Source of the DNA: Caldifarciminota bacterium UBA5631
GTDB lineage: Bacteria > Hydrothermota > Hydrothermia > UBA1063
Direction: 5' to 3'
NCBI GenBank assembly: GCA_002421425.1
Contig: DIJZ01000011.1
Location: 80,429-112,278 of the forward strand
Length of the DNA stretch: 31,850 bases
Position numbers and translations under genes: made by a program
Shown here: one piece after another, positions 30,069-31,850 of the stretch
Numbering within the stretch: the stretch's first letter is position 1
How the letters are laid out: each line of letters starts with the position of its first letter
The notes under the pieces: generated by a model
The model's input: the letters and a program-made list of their open reading frames with translations, nothing else
Database searches by the model: none
What the model was told of the DNA's origin: nothing

Positions 30069-31850
30069 ATGCTGTGGCTAATTCTTATCGCCCAGATTCA
30101 CTTTCGACTACCGATGGTTGATTCACCCATTAATGTTGATGGCGTTCTCGAATCGGTTTGGCAAAATGCAGTCTGTCTCACAGATTTCAAAGTCTTTGAA
30201 CCTTCAAATGTTGATATTCCTGCCTATAAAACCAGGCTTTTACTTCTTCAGTCTGAAGACGCCCTTTATGTTGCCTTTGATTGCGAGTTTGGAGAAGATG
30301 TAAGAAAGGTTATCACTATTAGAGATAATCAGGATGGTGATTATGTTGGAATTTTCCTTGACTCCTTCAATAACAGGAGAACTGCATACTACTTTTCAGT
30401 TTCTGCAGCTGGTGTGCAAGTGGACAGGATAGTTCTTGCTAATGGCAAAATTAGTGATGGTTCCTGGGATGGAGTATGGTATTCTGGTGCGAAAATTGAA
30501 GGCGGACAATATATTGTAGAAATGAAAATACCCTTTAAAACGATTCAGTATGATAGAATTAAGCCTGTTTTTGGGTTTGAGGCTGTTAGATTTATCTCCG
30601 ATAAGAATCAGAAACTCTATCTTGGTTCTTACGCTCGTGAAAGAGGGGTGAGAGTTGAGGACTTTCCCATTCAACTTGAAGTTTTTCCACCTATACCTTC
30701 CATCGGAATTGAAGCGTTGCCCGTTTTCCTGATTGATAGAAATGATACCTCTGTGGTTCCAAAAGCGGGGATGGACATAAAGTGGACTCCTAACAACAGC
30801 GTGTCTTTCAACGCAACGTTCCTTCCAGATTTTGCTCAGATTGAAGCAGATCCTTACAGCGTTAATCTTGGGAAGTATGAAGAGTACATTGAAGAAAGAA
30901 GACCCTTTTTCATTGAAGGTAACGATGTATTCAAGTTTAATTCCAATGCATATCTGATAAACATAGGTCCTGCAGTGGATTTGTTTTATACCAGAAGAAT
31001 TGGAAGAGCTGTCACTTCAGGAGTTTTCGTGCCCATACTCTTTGGGGTTAAGGGATATTTTAAAACGAGAAATTTCGAGTCGGGAGTTCTGTCGAGTTAC
31101 ACGGGCCGCGTAGCATGGATTTCGGAAGATGGAGACACCATTCAAGAATCCCGCGCGTTTTACAACGTCTTTTCTATAAGAAATCAATTTTTAGAGAATT
31201 CCACAATTTGTTTCCTTTATTCTGGGAAGATTGAGGAAGGGAGCTCGCACCAGAATCACGCAGGAGGAATAGATTTTCACCTGCTGCAAAACAATACGGA
31301 ATTAGCAGGAAGTATTTCAAGGTCTTTTTCTCGAGGAATTTGCGGTAATGCAATTACTCTTAATCTTGCTTCCGTGAAAGAGAGATACCACATTCTACTC
31401 TCATACTACAACGTAGATAGCAGATTTGATGTAAGTGAAGTTGGTTTTACCCCGTGGACGGGGCTTAAGAGGTACTTCGGCCTTGCAGGTCCAAATTTTC
31501 CATTAAGTGTAGGTTTTTTTGATTATGTTACCATAAGCGGAGGGTTTTTGAAGACCTTCGAAGAAACTGATGGTTTCAAAGCACAGAATTTTTTCTTAGC
31601 TCATACTTCTTTTAATTTTAAAGATGGGTCTGGTGCTGAGTTCTTCGCTGCAATGGGCAATGAATATGAGAGTGGGTATTTTAGAAGTACTCAGGTCTCT
31701 CTGGAGGGCTGGACTTCCGAGGGTAAGTCCACAAGATATTCTTTGAAGATATATTATGAGCGTGGGTTCAATTATTTTCGCGAATACATAGGGAGAGTTT
31801 TCTCCCATGGATTTACCATTGTAAATGTATCCAATCCACGGGTTGGCTTG
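30069..31850 (+). CDS. CBM9-like/DUF5916 outer-membrane protein, partial at right edge
   Basis: The frame is open from an ATG at 30069, with GGGAGGG 4 nt upstream, to the window end (594 codons, no stop). After a short hydrophobic leader (MLWLILIAQI) comes a family 9 carbohydrate-binding-like domain (about 17-215): INVDGVLESVWQNAV, LYVAFDCEF, GDYVGIFLDSFNNRRTAYYF, SDGSWDGVWYSG. The next part carries the DUF5916 signature, FLPDFAQIEADPYSVNLGKY then ERRPFFIEGNDVFKF and FYTRRIG. The remainder is beta-strand-rich barrel. Family members are predicted outer-membrane proteins of unknown function, sometimes linked to carbohydrate or metal handling. It probably has its own promoter. Confidence 0.88.
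   Translation, partial: MLWLILIAQIHFRLPMVDSPINVDGVLESVWQNAVCLTDFKVFEPSNVDIPAYKTRLLLLQSEDALYVAFDCEFGEDVRKVITIRDNQDGDYVGIFLDSFNNRRTAYYFSVSAAGVQVDRIVLANGKISDGSWDGVWYSGAKIEGGQYIVEMKIPFKTIQYDRIKPVFGFEAVRFISDKNQKLYLGSYARERGVRVEDFPIQLEVFPPIPSIGIEALPVFLIDRNDTSVVPKAGMDIKWTPNNSVSFNATFLPDFAQIEADPYSVNLGKYEEYIEERRPFFIEGNDVFKFNSNAYLINIGPAVDLFYTRRIGRAVTSGVFVPILFGVKGYFKTRNFESGVLSSYTGRVAWISEDGDTIQESRAFYNVFSIRNQFLENSTICFLYSGKIEEGSSHQNHAGGIDFHLLQNNTELAGSISRSFSRGICGNAITLNLASVKERYHILLSYYNVDSRFDVSEVGFTPWTGLKRYFGLAGPNFPLSVGFFDYVTISGGFLKTFEETDGFKAQNFFLAHTSFNFKDGSGAEFFAAMGNEYESGYFRSTQVSLEGWTSEGKSTRYSLKIYYERGFNYFREYIGRVFSHGFTIVNVSNPRVGL

Noticed and set aside
30118..30303. Small plus-strand open frame inside the DUF5916 gene
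   Set aside because: The frame starting at 30069 is open for 594 codons with clear family signatures, so this is a shadow frame.

Overview
The window looks like a piece of chromosome from an uncultured, Gram-negative-type, probably anaerobic and perhaps thermophilic bacterium. The evidence for an outer membrane is BamA, two large beta-barrel-type proteins (one ending in Phe, one DUF5916-type) and a periplasmic HtrA protease. The evidence for anaerobic metabolism is a tungsten/molybdenum aldehyde:ferredoxin oxidoreductase cluster. DUF2723, LVIVD-propeller and DUF5916 proteins, short promoters and moderately AT-rich DNA would fit candidate phyla such as WOR-3/Stahlbacteria or other FCB-like groups. 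That placement is inference; no rRNA or tRNA is present to test it. Genes are packed tightly, with many 1-9 nt overlaps, and no intergenic gap exceeds about 281 bp.

Layout. 1-3315 (minus): a 12-TM-type DUF2723 glycosyltransferase followed by a barrel-sandwich protein cut by the left edge. 3316-3418: a divergent promoter region. 3419-10260 (plus): a PAS/GAF/degenerate-GGDEF sensor, an M24 peptidase, a divergent ATP-PEP-carboxykinase-like protein and a large outer-membrane protein. 10252-18579 (minus): one long operon with the order TPR membrane protein, clpC, bamA, htrA, MEMO, AMMECR1, which combines protein quality control and envelope assembly with two thirds of the AmmeMemoRadiSam set. 18639-21528 (minus): pyrimidine-nucleoside phosphorylase preceded by a membrane-anchored unknown and a small channel-like protein. 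21599-22798 (minus): a secreted LVIVD beta-propeller protein. 23080-24369 (plus): a secreted TPR protein sharing a domain with the DUF2723 enzyme. 24438-24929 (minus): a minimal Pol X-type nucleotidyltransferase. 25043-26064 (plus): a small SMR/EamA-like transporter and sfsA. 26084-26506 (minus): a lipoprotein. 26652-29988 (plus): an aorABC-type cluster (polyferredoxin, AOR, FAD/NAD reductase). 30069-end (plus): a CBM9-like/DUF5916 outer-membrane protein cut by the right edge.

The most informative non-coding signal is promoter layout. Housekeeping-type promoters (TTGAxx, 17 nt, TATAAT/TAAAAT) can be read directly. They place the predicted transcript start either exactly on, or within 1 nt of, the start codon (leaderless genes at 3419, 4724, 24929, 25043, 26652), or only 10-26 nt upstream with a clear Shine-Dalgarno. 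Other candidates for follow-up are a Pol X reduced to palm plus thumb with Asp-to-Glu in the third carboxylate, a PEPCK-fold protein that keeps its ATP site but seems to lack substrate arginines, a dead GGDEF domain, and a free-standing version of the DUF2723 soluble domain. I saw no CRISPR array, insertion sequence, prophage, tRNA or rRNA.
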